Of a stretch of DNA of 64,000 bases, positions 51,193-63,400 are shown piece after piece; within the stretch, counting starts at the first letter, position 1, and each line of letters begins with the position of its first letter. The DNA is from Crotophaga sulcirostris. Its lineage: Eukaryota; Chordata; Aves; Cuculiformes; Crotophagidae. A model generated the notes under the pieces. It had not been told where the DNA came from. It did no database searches and worked only from the letters and a program-made list of their open reading frames with translations. Location: assembly GCA_013397455.1 (NCBI GenBank), contig VYZB01000024.1, positions 645,155 through 709,154 on the forward strand, written 5' to 3'. The position numbers and the translations under genes were made by a program.

Positions 51193-54100
51193 CAACATGT
51201 TTGCAGACACAATGGAAAAATGATTAATTCTCACTTTATTTAATTGCAGATAAATAAAGTATTTGTTGAACAGCGGCCAATTTGCTCAGTGACTGCTTAA
51301 TGCTTTATATTTGATTGAATCTACATATTATTTAATACCACCCATTTCTGTTCTTGGCAGATCACTTTCAGCAATGGCTAGCAATCTTTCTACATTTCAG
51401 CAGACTACATAATAACAATTTTAAGTAGAGTGATCTGTTACTTGGATAATATACTCGTTATGGGTGGAAATTAGGAAGTTTATTTGAGAAATGTAAAGTG
51501 CATTAAAATAAAATGAAGTCCCAAATGAGATTTGGGCTGCACGTTAAAAAAATCCTTTCTTAAAAAGTCAGAATTTACAAAGATATAGGGATTGTAAAAG
51601 TTTGGAATGAGAAGCGTGACTGTTACAAATGTGATATCAGCAGAGCTAATTTCAGATGACTGATTGGGAAGGCATTTATGCCTGGAGAAAAGAAAAATGC
51701 AAAAAAAAATAATGCAGGGAATCCCAGGGAACCTTTATTTTTTGCTTAAGTGCAAGGGACATTTTGAAACTATGTTGTCTCTAGTAATAACTTCAATGAC
51801 AGCAGCTAAAAATAAGCACTATGCAAACACATCAGAATTCACCGGTGTGAGAAGCCGTTTGACTGCAGCATGGTCTTTGTAAATTTGGATTCTGATCTGC
51901 TACCGAAATAATTCTCCTCTGTGGTTAGAAGTGCTGTCCCATAATGTAAAAGTCAAATAGATCCGGGGGGCCAGTCACTGCCTCTTCTTGAATCTTAACA
52001 AAAATAGTCTCAACAGTAAAAGGTCTATAAGGCTGTATCATAAGATTTTAAGATCTTGCATTGAATATGTAGGCTTTTTTATCAGTGCAGAGTTAAGACT
52101 TAAAAATAAACCTTTTTTTTGAGGAGCTGAAATTGAACATGATTTGGGGATAGAAAAAACGTGGAGTAAGAAACATCTTGTGGGAAATACTGTCCAAAGT
52201 CATAATCATCTAGCTGAGAAAAGGTGAATGTGCCAAGACTATCGTGCAATGATGATTTTTAAGTTGTAATGGCATTTTTGAGAAGGGAATTTTTTTAACA
52301 GAATCCCAGTGACTCTGCTGAAAAGACAACACAGAAATTGCTCCAGAAGTTGCTTTTGAAGGCCAAATACAAATGAGGGCGCAGACTTGGCCACTCAAGT
52401 TCCAGCACCTCCTTTCCTGTTCAGCACTGGTTTTGCTGTTCTGCATCACTCTTCTGAAGCCTCTGCAGGTCAGTTCGTGCTTTGCGTGAGCGTGGTGCTT
52501 CAGCTGTGTTGGCTACAGGGGTGTTTTTGACTCTCTACATCTAATAAGAGGCCTGCCCACACATCTACCTGACTTTGCAAAGGAGCCCCAAAACCCAATT
52601 GGGGTGTACAGCAACTGGATTGGTGCAGAGGTGAGGGCAAATATTCCTTATAGGTACTGGAATGAAACAGAGGCATTTGTTTTAGGAAGTGTGACTTCCA
52701 GGGGATGCAGTAGCATTTTGAGGAATTTTATTCACCATCTTTGATTTCAAGAAGCTGTTTTATTTGTTGATGAACTCCAGCTTCTGTGGAAGCTTAACAA
52801 ATTACTATAAAACAAATTACTATACGGGGAAACTCAATCTGACACGTACACCTTCTTAGCAATTAGGAGACTAGGTTGAGTTTTTGATCTACTACCATAT
52901 TATCTAAGAACCTGGTAATGTTTGATTTTTTAAAGGTTTTCTTTTACCTTCAGTAAAACAGAGACAATAATGTTCCTGTCCTCTCATTCTTATCTTGCTT
53001 TCTTTACTGCCTCTGCAGAAGTATGTTTCTTAACTAATTACTAGCACCAGGAGAACAGAAGCCCTCAGCACTATCACTGTGATAAAATAATTTAAAAAAA
53101 AACAATAGATCAGTTGCTTCCTAACTTGCATAAAGTGAGTTAGTATAGTCTAACATGAAAAATAACAATGCTGAGAGGCAGTTTGCAAAATGAGCTGGCT
53201 GAATAATTCATACTTAAATTGAATCTGATAAATTTTGCTCCTTTTCTCCATTGACAGAAAGCCTATATACAGTTGACTGTTTCTGCAGATTTATTCTCTT
53301 ATTCTGTGATTCATGTGCAGTACAGATCTCTTTTGGAGCATTGTCTGTATCGTTTAACTGTGACTGGTTGCATAAGGCACCCAGCATTGTTTCTCTTTCC
53401 TGACGGTGTGACACTAATGCTAACAACTGAAACTCTGGTACTGATGTTTATGGAAAACAAACATAAAATTTACTTTCTATAAATATTTGAGCATAAAACT
53501 TAGTGCTTGCTTTACATGAATATTGATAATAGTAAAATATAGTGTTACGAGTTTTCCAAATGTTCATGGAAAGTTAAACAAGGTCAAAGGCAGACTCTTT
53601 GAAAATGTGACAGAATATTCATGCTGTTTTTTCCTGGTTTCAGAGCTCTGACACAATTCTAAGCCATGCAGTTTTCAACAGGATCCTCTTCTTCGTTCCT
53701 TACCCTAATTTATGTGTCTTATATGTGAATTCTGACATGTATTTACAAATGGGATACTCCACCTATCAGCACTGATGGCGTAAGGTGTATGCTCAGGAAA
53801 CCCAGATCAGCATCAGTCTGGATTCTTGATGCTTATTTTAAGGACCTGCGTGAGGTCCCTGATGGCAGCCATGCTGACATGCATGCTCCCAACACAGGCC
53901 TGCTGGCAGGTCAGCTGGGAGGACACAACCACACAACTTTATTCATTTTTAAAGATAACCACTCAAATACCTGCAGTGAATCACTAGAAAGCACGTTGTG
54001 TCTGAGTTCACTCTGTCTGTCAGAGTGCCAGGAAGCCCAGCTAAGCTGTTTTTAAAATGCCACCATGGAAGCAGATTTTTCTAAATCCCCAAATAGCAAA

Positions 54101-57100
54101 GCAATTTCAGGAATACAGCAAGATAAACAAGGAGAAAAATATGAAAGTATAACAGTAAGTGCAGGCTGATTATTCTCTTGAAACATCAAGTGTTAATCAC
54201 AGACTGCAGCAAGGAAAGGGATATATGGGAAAAATACTGAGTAGTGACATTTTGTAATTGCTAATGGTACAGTGAGTACCAATAACCTTCATCATACTCA
54301 GAAACCTTAGAAACATTGCCTGTGAGTGATACTTGAGAAAACTCTCTTCTTGTCAAAGAGAGTTCTTTTCTCGCTTGGTACTCAGCTTCTGCATGAATAG
54401 GCTGATGGTGAAGTAGGAGATACCTTTTGTGATTGTATTTTAGCTCCTGCGTTGCTGATATCATGAAGCAACTTGGTCCAGTTGGCAACTCACGGGCTGG
54501 ATTTCATGTGCAGGACTCTTGTCTGCAAGTCCTCCTTTTCATCAGTGCACTCAGAAACCAGCACTTCAGCTGCTTTAACAACTGCCCCCACCGCTTGTAC
54601 CCTCACCCCCCAACAGACAGTGCTTAGAGCCTGAGCTGTTGCTGCTGTGACTGTGTATGTGCGTGTGTGTGCGCACATGAGTGGAGTACAGAGGGCAGAG
54701 AAGCTTGAGGCACACATATCAACCTGGCATCACAAAGGAATTGCCTCCCCTGCGTGGGTCTGGACTGCCTGTTTCCCAGAATTGCAGAGCTGGTGTTTTG
54801 TTTTTTGACCTATGTTATTGGATCAGTGAATTTTTTGAGAGGTTGTTTGTGGAAACAGAAGTAGAAGGTGAGGGAGCTGACATTTCAAGGATGTTTTATA
54901 CACAAAAGAAATTGTGCATAAATACATTCTGGATTCATGAATTTGTATGTTTGTACTGAGATATGTTTCCAATTGAAATACAAAACTGCAGCGATATGGA
55001 CCCTATGCTGAAATTTTATATATACACTCTCTGCTGATGAAAGAGCATGTGCTTTATTCTGACAGAATACCTTCAACTTCAGTACGCATAGACTCATTGG
55101 TCATATTCTATTCTTGGGGTCTTGTGCAAAAGCATCATGTATTTAAATAGAGCACTCTATTTTAATGGAATAGTTCCCTGTTAATAATGGCAGGGTTACC
55201 AGCTCCCTTCTCTAGTTACGGAAATTCTGCATTCAGGCTAGGAGCTTTCCTAGTTGATAGCAATACATCAATCTAATTATAACAGTCTTAGATCAGTGGG
55301 CAAAACAAGTGGATTGCGTTGTGCCCTGCCTCATAGCCACAAGAACATTTCAGTTCACATATCTTTGCATTGCAGGTCATATATCTCGTAAACTTTCAAA
55401 ATAAAGCTGGCTTGTTACTAATTACATTTGCTTTCTGCAATGCCATCAAATCCATTTTCTACTATGACTTTATTACAAATATTCTATTATGTTGCAAGCA
55501 CTGAATATCCTTATGAAGTCTTTGTCGACTTATTATTACAGTAACATGTGGCTTATAACAAGATTTCTTTTATATTAATTTTTAGCATGTTTTAATATCA
55601 AGTTGCTGTACTTTGCCCTATGTAATAAACCACTGAATGTGCAGGAGAAGGTTAATGTAATAGGCAAAATAAATCCTTTTTAAGTTTCAACTAATAGCCT
55701 TAATAGTTGGGCAAATCTCATCAAAGTTTTCGGTGTGAGACTAATTTGACAGTGGGCCTAACATCAAGAAACAATCACTGGCTTTAAAGTGGTTCTTGTC
55801 TTTATCTCCTGTTTTAAGACACATCAAATGAAAATTAGAAAAGCAAGGGAGAGAACTGCTATAGTTCAAATTAAATTCCTGCGGTTGTGGGTTAAGTTCA
55901 TTTTACTTCCATAGCTTCAGAGGTCAATGAAATGCAATGCCTAGGATCTGACCTCTTTGAATTGTGTTTTGTAATTACAGCTTATGGGAATTCATGTGAT
56001 TGTTTAGAGCAAGGATGCTGTTGGATGTCTGTGTGAGTGACTTTCTTTGAACTTGTTCTAATGTTTTTTGCTGAAGCCATAGCTGTTAGCTTATCTCTTC
56101 CTAGCTGGGGACTCAAAGCAAGGAGCTTGTCTAAAGGGAGATACAATGATATCACACTTCAGGCTCCATCAAGAAGCTTGTTAGTAGTTGATGCTTTCTC
56201 CTCATGAACATGGTCACCTAGCAAGGTGCAGTCCATGAATGCAAAGATGAATTAATTCAGAAATGAACAGGGTAAATGTGTAAGAGGTATTGATTTTACC
56301 CTGAGAATTGTGTCTCTTCAGACCAAGCCAGGTGGAAGTCCCAGGTCCTAGTGCTAGGTGCTCACTTAAATGGCTTTCCAACTTAGCATTAATTTTCTGT
56401 GAACATAGGTTTTGGAAGCTGAATAATGCATAAACAGAAGCATACTCAGAGCTATTTCAGGATCCCCAAACTGGCATGCCTTCACTCAAATGATAAGCAT
56501 CTAGCTGTGTCTGTGAAGCTACGCACATCAAAATGTCCTTGTGCTGTCGTAAATTCTTAACTTCAAACTGAGAGAATTCATATATTTTATTCAAATATTC
56601 AAAAGCCTAGCCTCAGTTTATTGACTACTTGTGTGCTGTATCATATCACTTGCTATATTCTGTGTAGGCAGCAAACATCCACTTGGTGAAGATTTCAAAC
56701 AAACATGTAGCACCAGATTAGAACTTTTTTTGAATCCAAATATTTGCATGGATAGTCCAGACGGGACAGTTCCTAGAACATATGCATTTTCTGGCATCAA
56801 TGAAGAATGTGATGTTTTTGCAATAAATTTAACTTGACATATACCGAGTACTGAATTCCATTACTACTGGACAACGTCATGGCATGTTTTTTTGCTTGGT
56901 GTGTTCCATAACAGATATGATGAGCCACTGACATTCTTTGGGAGATTTTGCAAAACATTTCATTCTTCCCATCATAACCTGAATTTCCATCAGAATAATC
57001 TTACAGTCTAAGTCCAGTCTACAGAGCTACTAATAAAGACCCTAGAAAAAGCTGGAGGGTTACAATTTTTATTTATTTTTTTTTAAATAAGGAATGTAAC

Positions 57101-57179
57101 TACTGATCGTGAAAACACAAAGAGAAATAGCATACCAAGTAGAAGAATCAAAATGAAAATGAGAATAATACAAGACACA
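51193..57179. other. Single-copy AT-rich DNA, nothing firm
   Basis: A 14-bp unit 'aacaaattactata' is duplicated at 52796-52824. A TG-rich patch lies at 54651-54680. A candidate acceptor with an open frame to 56836 is described in findings. No known repeat family or gene is seen. Confidence 0.6.
52796..52824. repeat. Two-copy 14-bp tandem repeat
   Basis: Unit 'aacaaattactata' at 52796-52809 and again at 52811-52824, one A between. Confidence 0.92.
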
Positions 57180-57439
57180 GATCAAAGCTGACCCGGAACC
57201 GACAATATTCTGGTGACAAACGTGATAGTGTCTCTGTTGCTGTTCAATGTATTTTCTGCGGCACGAAAATGTTATTTACAGTTCCCCTAGGAAAAGGGTA
57301 GCATCAGGTACCGCTTTATGAAATTTCTTTGACCGGTTTCTCTGGCACGGGTTAAGCAGCAGATCACATTGGATGATGAACATAACACCTTTCTGGCCTT
57401 AAAATCTGCAAAAGGTCAAGAAAACATAATTAAAAAATA
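57180..57439. other. CpG-retaining segment next to the hairpin
   Basis: About eight CpG dinucleotides occur between 57190 and 57355 (in cccgg, accga, aacgtg, tgcgg, cacga, accgc, accgg, cacggg), against one or fewer per ~100 bp in the neighbourhood. No repeat family, reading frame or RNA gene is recognised. Retained CpGs suggest either a younger insertion, germline hypomethylation or constraint. Confidence 0.6.
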
Positions 57440-57521
57440 AAGTTGAAGAAATACGTGTGGAGCAGTATTACTACACAATTTTAATGATTGCTATCCAGCT
57501 CCACACGTATTTCTTCAACTT
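57440..57521. repeat. 24-bp perfect inverted repeat, 34-base spacer (82-nt hairpin)
   Basis: The left arm 57440-57463 starts 'aagttgaagaaatacgtgtg' and ends 'gagc'. The right arm 57498-57521 is its exact reverse complement. Outside the arms an AT-rich stretch extends the pairing imperfectly to about 57429 and 57530. A transcript from either strand would fold into an ~82-nt stem-loop, close to the size of a microRNA precursor. I recognise no known microRNA in it. Other origins are a short transposon terminal repeat pair or a replication template-switch. The structure is certain; function is not. Confidence 0.95.
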
Positions 57522-60330
57522 AATTTTTAATAGGCTCTGTTTCACCTACATAACTGTCCCTCTAGGAGCATGAATCCAACATTTAGATGATTAAAATTCT
57601 TAGCACTTAAGCTTAAAAGTGCCTTAAATGTGTAGTGGGCTATGACCTGTTATGTCTACAGGATACAGTGCAGTACAGTCCTGGAAGCAGCACAATTCAT
57701 ATGGAAGTCACATTGCACCTGAACTAAACATACTGCAGGAGTTGTAGAGTTGGCTTTGTCAGTTCTGTCTCGAGGATTTCTGCAACGTCTGTGCAACAAG
57801 TCCTCATGAAATAAGATTTACCTGTCACTGACTTGGCCCTGCAGGTGTGTGTGACTAGATCAGAAGTTTAGAAGTGAATGACAATATGGGTACTTCTTGT
57901 TTTTTTCTTTCAGCTTTTGTTGTTCTTTGGTTTTTTAACTATCAGTATTCATGATGTACATCCTCAAGGCTCATTTGTAAACTCTCAGATTTTATTCTTA
58001 CATCAAGTTTTCAAAAGAGGGATTTGAGCAATGGAAACATCAAAAAAATTACACCAATGAAAACTGCTTTTTCCTTTCAGCACAACTCAACACTTGAGAA
58101 CTATTTAAAATAGATTTATATATTCACATATTTTCTGTGTTTGGATAGGCAGAGAAATCTGGTGCATATTTACAATGAGTTTGAAAGTTCAGTAATTATC
58201 ACCAGAAGTCGTCATTAAGTCTCCAGATAAACAATGGAATGTCACTTCATTTGACAGTGCAATAGGGATAATTTCTACTAATTATTCCTGTGATGAATTT
58301 GGTTCATTAGCTTCTACTAGAGGAAAAGTAAACTGAAAAATCAATATTTTAGTTCACTCTCTTTTTTTCATCATCTGGGAATGCTAGTTATATATTTTGC
58401 ACAGTAATATAGGGAGCCAGAGGGCAGCCAAGGAGAGTAAAAAATATTAAACTTAGAACCAATAGTGATTAACAATAGATGGATTGTTATCAGAATGCAA
58501 AGAACTGTTGATTCAGAGGGAATTTCTGTCCTTTACAGTCTCTCTTTGGAGACTCAGTTTTTTTCATTTTTCATGAAATAATTATATTGATGGCTCCTTT
58601 GGACAAATTATCTAGATTAATTTCTGTGTTGATTCAGCATAACTTCTTTTTCCTTTCCTCATATCCTGTCTAACTATAATATTGTATTCTTCCCGTTTTA
58701 GCTCATTAAGGTGTTGTTAGTTATTCCGTTAGCTTTGCATTTAGTTTTGCCCTTTTTAGTATATTCACTCAATCCCACCAATGCTGATGCAAGATCTTTT
58801 CTTTGCTGTCTGAACACAGCTAGAAAAGCCAATGAACAGCCAAAGCTTTTTAAATACAAGCATTTTAAGCTGGGGAATTGCTTTAGTTGGAAGCACTGGT
58901 CAGCCAGGCTTTCAGCTTATACTGCAATTCGATTAACTGTGATGCCAGAGAAGATGTCAGGATTGTGGTGTGTCAGAAACAAGTCACCACCTTGTTTGCG
59001 GTCTTTAGGGAATCTATAAGGCTCAAGCAAAACATCTACTTGATCTAGGATACATTGCATGCTAGTCACATTATTGAAAAAAAGAACCAGTGTTTCTGAA
59101 GACTGCAACTGATCAGAAACTTTCTGACTTAATGTTTTGCCTTCTGAAGATCCTAATCTGTCAGGGTGAAATGTTGCACCTGGGGGAAACCCAGCTTGTT
59201 CTCCAACTGGGCACCTATCCTGGCCTCGACCATGTAGTGCTGCCCAGAATCGCACCTTCGAGAACCCAAGGCTCCCAAATTTTGACAAAGAGAACTTCGG
59301 GCTGATTAGAGAAAGTCAAAGAATAGGATTGATCTTAAATTATTTTAGTTGTAGAAATATAACCTCATCTGGGTTATGTATAGCACTCTTTGTAGGCATT
59401 GCAGAAAATGGGTAAAACAGAGTGGTTTCATATGTTCTTTTTTAAGGTGATTTACTTCAGCTGGCTTCCTTTGGGAATGCCTGCTTCCTTCCATGATTCA
59501 GAAAGCCTGAATTAGATTTCAATATAAAACTTTTAGACAGGAAAGCTGGGACAGAAGAATCCTTCCCAAAATGACAAGTAAACTCACATATATGTTTATA
59601 GTTATAGCTACAGTTATAATTGTGCATGTGTATATACAGATACATACAGATTCATTCAAATTCTGCAAGAAATTTTAGTTACTGATTTTCCTTCTTTTAA
59701 AGATATAGTTTTGAAATGTGGGAATTTCTTGAGAATGGAAATTCCAGTTTTGATAGGATTCTGTGTATAACAAATATCTTGCTTTGTCTTTTCTGTGGAT
59801 TATGAAATCTAAAGTCTGCTAACCACAGATGTGAATGATACAGCATTCAAACAGCGTTTCAGAGAAAACAAAGCATGAAAATCAGAGTATTCCTGCGGTT
59901 ATGATAACAAAACAAAACATTTTTTTTCCAATATTGAAAAAGAATATTTTCAGGAGTCACACCTAGCTGGGTATATTGAAATGCCTTTCATCAAAAGAGT
60001 GCACACATGTCGAATAAAATTATATAAATGCAAGATGTATTTTTCGGTTTCTCAGTGTGGCTATCATATTATGAAAAGAGAGGTATGCTGTTTTACCATT
60101 ACTGGTTGAACTGTTTCAGTGTGGCAATGAATAATTGGCGAACAGGTTGTGATACAGATATAAAGTGGCAATGCAATGTTTCCAGTGGGGTTATTGTAAA
60201 ACACTTGCTTTCATAGTTTCTTAGAGGGCTTTAGGCCATATAATCCATCAAAGAAATTGGTACCTAAATGAAATCCTTATTCGATCTAGAAATAAAAATC
60301 TATTTATGATATTTAGAAGGCTCTTTTACT
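57522..60330. other. Single-copy DNA, nothing recognised
   Basis: At 58711-59290 both strands are stop-poor (a 102-codon plus frame and a 123-codon minus frame, neither starting at a convincing ATG), with no recognisable family. No known repeat is identified. Confidence 0.55.
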
Positions 60331-60489
60331 GTACTATCTGAGCACTTCACGAGCCTTACAGTATCTTCACTTATCTATAAGTAGGAAATGGAGACCCCCT
60401 TGAGTGACTTGTCCAAGCTCATCAGAAAGGTCTGTGACAGACTGGTGTCCAGCACTCAAGTGTACTCACCTTCAGGCTAATGGTCTAAC
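60331..60489 (-). mobile_element. MIR/CORE-type SINE, old copy
   Basis: On the plus strand the sequence runs as the reverse complement of MIR: 'ctgagcacttcacgagcctt' and 'cacttatctataagtaggaa', then the diagnostic 'tgagtgacttgtccaagctc' (compare 'gttaagtgacttgcccaagg'), then 'atcagaaaggtctgtgacag' (compare 'cacacaggaagtctgtggcag'), and finally 'ggctaatggtctaact', the complement of the tRNA-like A-box end. Segment order and spacing fit a nearly full-length but diverged copy. The call is by eye. Confidence 0.72.
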
Positions 60490-63400
60490 TGCGAGCTCCT
60501 TTGTCTTTTCTCCCAGTGGAAAAATATAGCTGCATGCAACCTAAATCTGTAAAGGAACTTGATATAGAAAACTGCAGGAGAGATAAAAGAATCAGTAAAT
60601 TCAAAAATTGAGGTTATATCTGGGCTGAACGTCTTTATGACAGCAGAGAAAATAACTAGCTGCAAGAGGCTAAAGGACATTCTGCAGTTTCAGATATGTA
60701 TGCTGCTCCTGCTCCCATTTCCAAGGTTGTTTACTATCATGGCACCATGGCTTGTGATATCAAGTCATCTCATATAATGCTACTGACATTTCAGTGCATG
60801 TCAGATATGTTCTAGTAGTGCATGAGATTTTTAAAGAACATATATTTCAGTGTATTCCATTGCATTTCAAACAGCAAGAGCAGCATTGGAAATGTGTCTT
60901 TGATACCTTTTAAGAAACAGAAGACTGAATTCCATGGTTACACCCCAGCATCTGCTGAGTTTTCTCTGCAATTCTGAACAGAACTGGGAACAGAACATTT
61001 TAAAGCATTTCTCCATAATTGGACTATTGTAAGGGTATGGTCTTGTTACTGGAGCATACAGAATCTTCTGTGACTGACTTTGAATGCTATCTCTGTCTAT
61101 TTCTGTGATTATGAGCATGGTGAAAAATACAACTGGATAGAAAAACACATATATGTTATTAGTTTTGCGCTTTTGTTGAGTGCTTATTTACCTAGTTAAT
61201 ATTTATGCAATACAATAGAATGTGTATGAGTGGCCAGTAAGTCCATCTGAACTTCTTTAGGTTGTGATGATAAGGTAAATTAAATTGCATTTTCAGTTAC
61301 TCTCCCAGAATCTCTGAAGTAAAAATCTGTGTGAATAGGATGATTTTGATTTACCTCAAAACTTATATTTAAGAAGTGCTAAGAACAAAAAACGTAATCT
61401 TCTGTTGTAATGGTGATGGAAAACCTCTCTTTATGTTCAATTGTCTGAATCACATCTGCTATCAGCACTAAGGAGAATTTGCAAACATGCAAAATAGTAT
61501 TAGATCCCAAAGAGCGTGTGATATATATTTCATTTCAGAACATCAGATACGCTGCTGCAGTAGGGTACTGAAGTTGCCAGGTTATCAGACCAATATGCAT
61601 AATTAAACATTTCTGGAGGCTTGAGACTCAGGCTTTCTAGTTCGTTGTTCAGCGGCGACATTTTTAGATCACTGCCGGAGTAGCATGTATCCCCTCAGTA
61701 TGGTGCTACTGGAAAAATAGACGTCTAATAATGAGATTTGCCAACTGTGCAGAGCTACTTAAGTTAGCCAGTAGGAACTGTTATGAACAGAGGTGGTCTT
61801 AAAGTTGTCCTCCACTACTTACATCTTCAGCCCCAGTGAGACTTGCAACACTGAAGCTCTACTTTATAAGGTGCTTTTATTAATTTCTCACAAAATGTGT
61901 CTGGAGAAGTCAATGGTGATCCTTCTCTGACCTTTTATCCAATAACTCACGATTAAAGTACTCACCTAGGTTGCAGAAAAGGCAGATTCAATTGTCTTCT
62001 CTGCTTAATGGGATTCAGCCTGCCCCACCATGTCCCAGAAGAACATCATAATGGCCAGACACTAGGCTATTCTGAGTAAAGGCTTTCTCAGTCCCATGAA
62101 AGCCGTTTCATGCTGTCTGAAATAATTGAAACTAGTGGTAGTGCTCTTATAGCTGTAATGGTCTAAGAATAATAAGAGAAGAAAAGCTTGGTAGGAAAAG
62201 GTAATGTCTCCTATAAGAACATCTCATGTAGCCAAAAGAAAAGGACAAGCTCAGGATTATCTAAAACAGATTTAAAGTAGAAAATTAATTTCACAATAAT
62301 ACATTTAATGTAAAAGATGTAGGACCAAAGAAATAATTATTATGACACTTCAGAATGCGGACTTCATCTGACATTACTTATTCATGGGATGAGGACGTAG
62401 CATTTACATATTTAAGTTACGTGGCTATAGTTCCATTGTTGTTTTATCCATTCACCATGTGAGAAAGGATAAAACAAGACGTGCAGCTGAAAGTTGTAAA
62501 CTATTATATTTTTCCTAGCACAGTTTTTAAATACTGTTCATCCCTGTCAGTGCACACAGCTTTACATGGTGGTAGCTTGGGAAAGATGACCTCATCAAAA
62601 ACAATATCTCAAGTTTTGCACACATGTTCAATGAATTATTTTGGACCATCCCACCTATGTTTAATATGGAACACTGTCTCTTCCTTGAAATTTTTCACAC
62701 CAAGTATCTGCTTCCTGCAGAAAACCTTTGATTTTCATCATTGCTGCTTGAAAATAGTTTTTTGTTCTGGACTGGGTGCTCTGGGATGTTTCCAGGTACT
62801 CCCCTCTGTGTTGGACACCTGCAGGGCTGTGCACAGGGAAACATGCAGGCTGGGTGCATGTGGGGTCCACCCTCATGCCTGCAAGTACAGTAGGTGATGC
62901 TCATGGCCCTGTCCCCCAGCTTAGCTGGTCTAACTTCATCTCAAAGTGACAGGTCTTATCTTCATCTTACCCTTTTTCTCCAGTATTAATTCTCACGGGA
63001 ACGTTATACAAGCTTTCCTGTAAAGTCAGAGGCCATATATGGCCTCCATGAGAGAATAAGTCAGGGTGCATTAGCTGTAGTTTGGAGAATGTATTCTTAT
63101 TGTTTTTCACAGTTATATACAGTATGACAGTTAGACAATGTCCACCACCCAGGATAACATCCCAGAGGTCCAAGAATACAGCTGTACAATTTTCCAGACC
63201 ACCAACTCCTCATTTACTGTTATCAATCTTGTCAACATCGCTAAAAAAATTTACATTTTCTTCTCATTTATCCTGCCGAATTGAGTACTGGCAGCTGTAG
63301 CCCTTTAATATTATGGTAATGCATAAAAACAGAAAGCTAATTCATTATTTTTTATTTTTAATATTTTCTTAAGATTTTTTCAGTTCTCACATTTGGCTTG

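Noticed and set aside
57365..57420. C/D-box snoRNA (ATGATGA near 57374)
   Set aside because: No matching D box (CTGA) at a proper distance and no terminal stem.
59150..59200. 'gtgaaatgttgcacctgggg' as a further CR1 ORF2 piece
   Set aside because: It resembles the CR1 phrase around 'ggtcctgcacctgggg', but the flanks on both sides do not follow CR1. Too short to support.
62481..62897. 138-codon plus-strand open frame as a gene
   Set aside because: Starts at a non-ATG codon, is cysteine/serine rich without pattern, and overlaps minus-strand frames of similar quality. Length is within chance range for this much AT-rich DNA.
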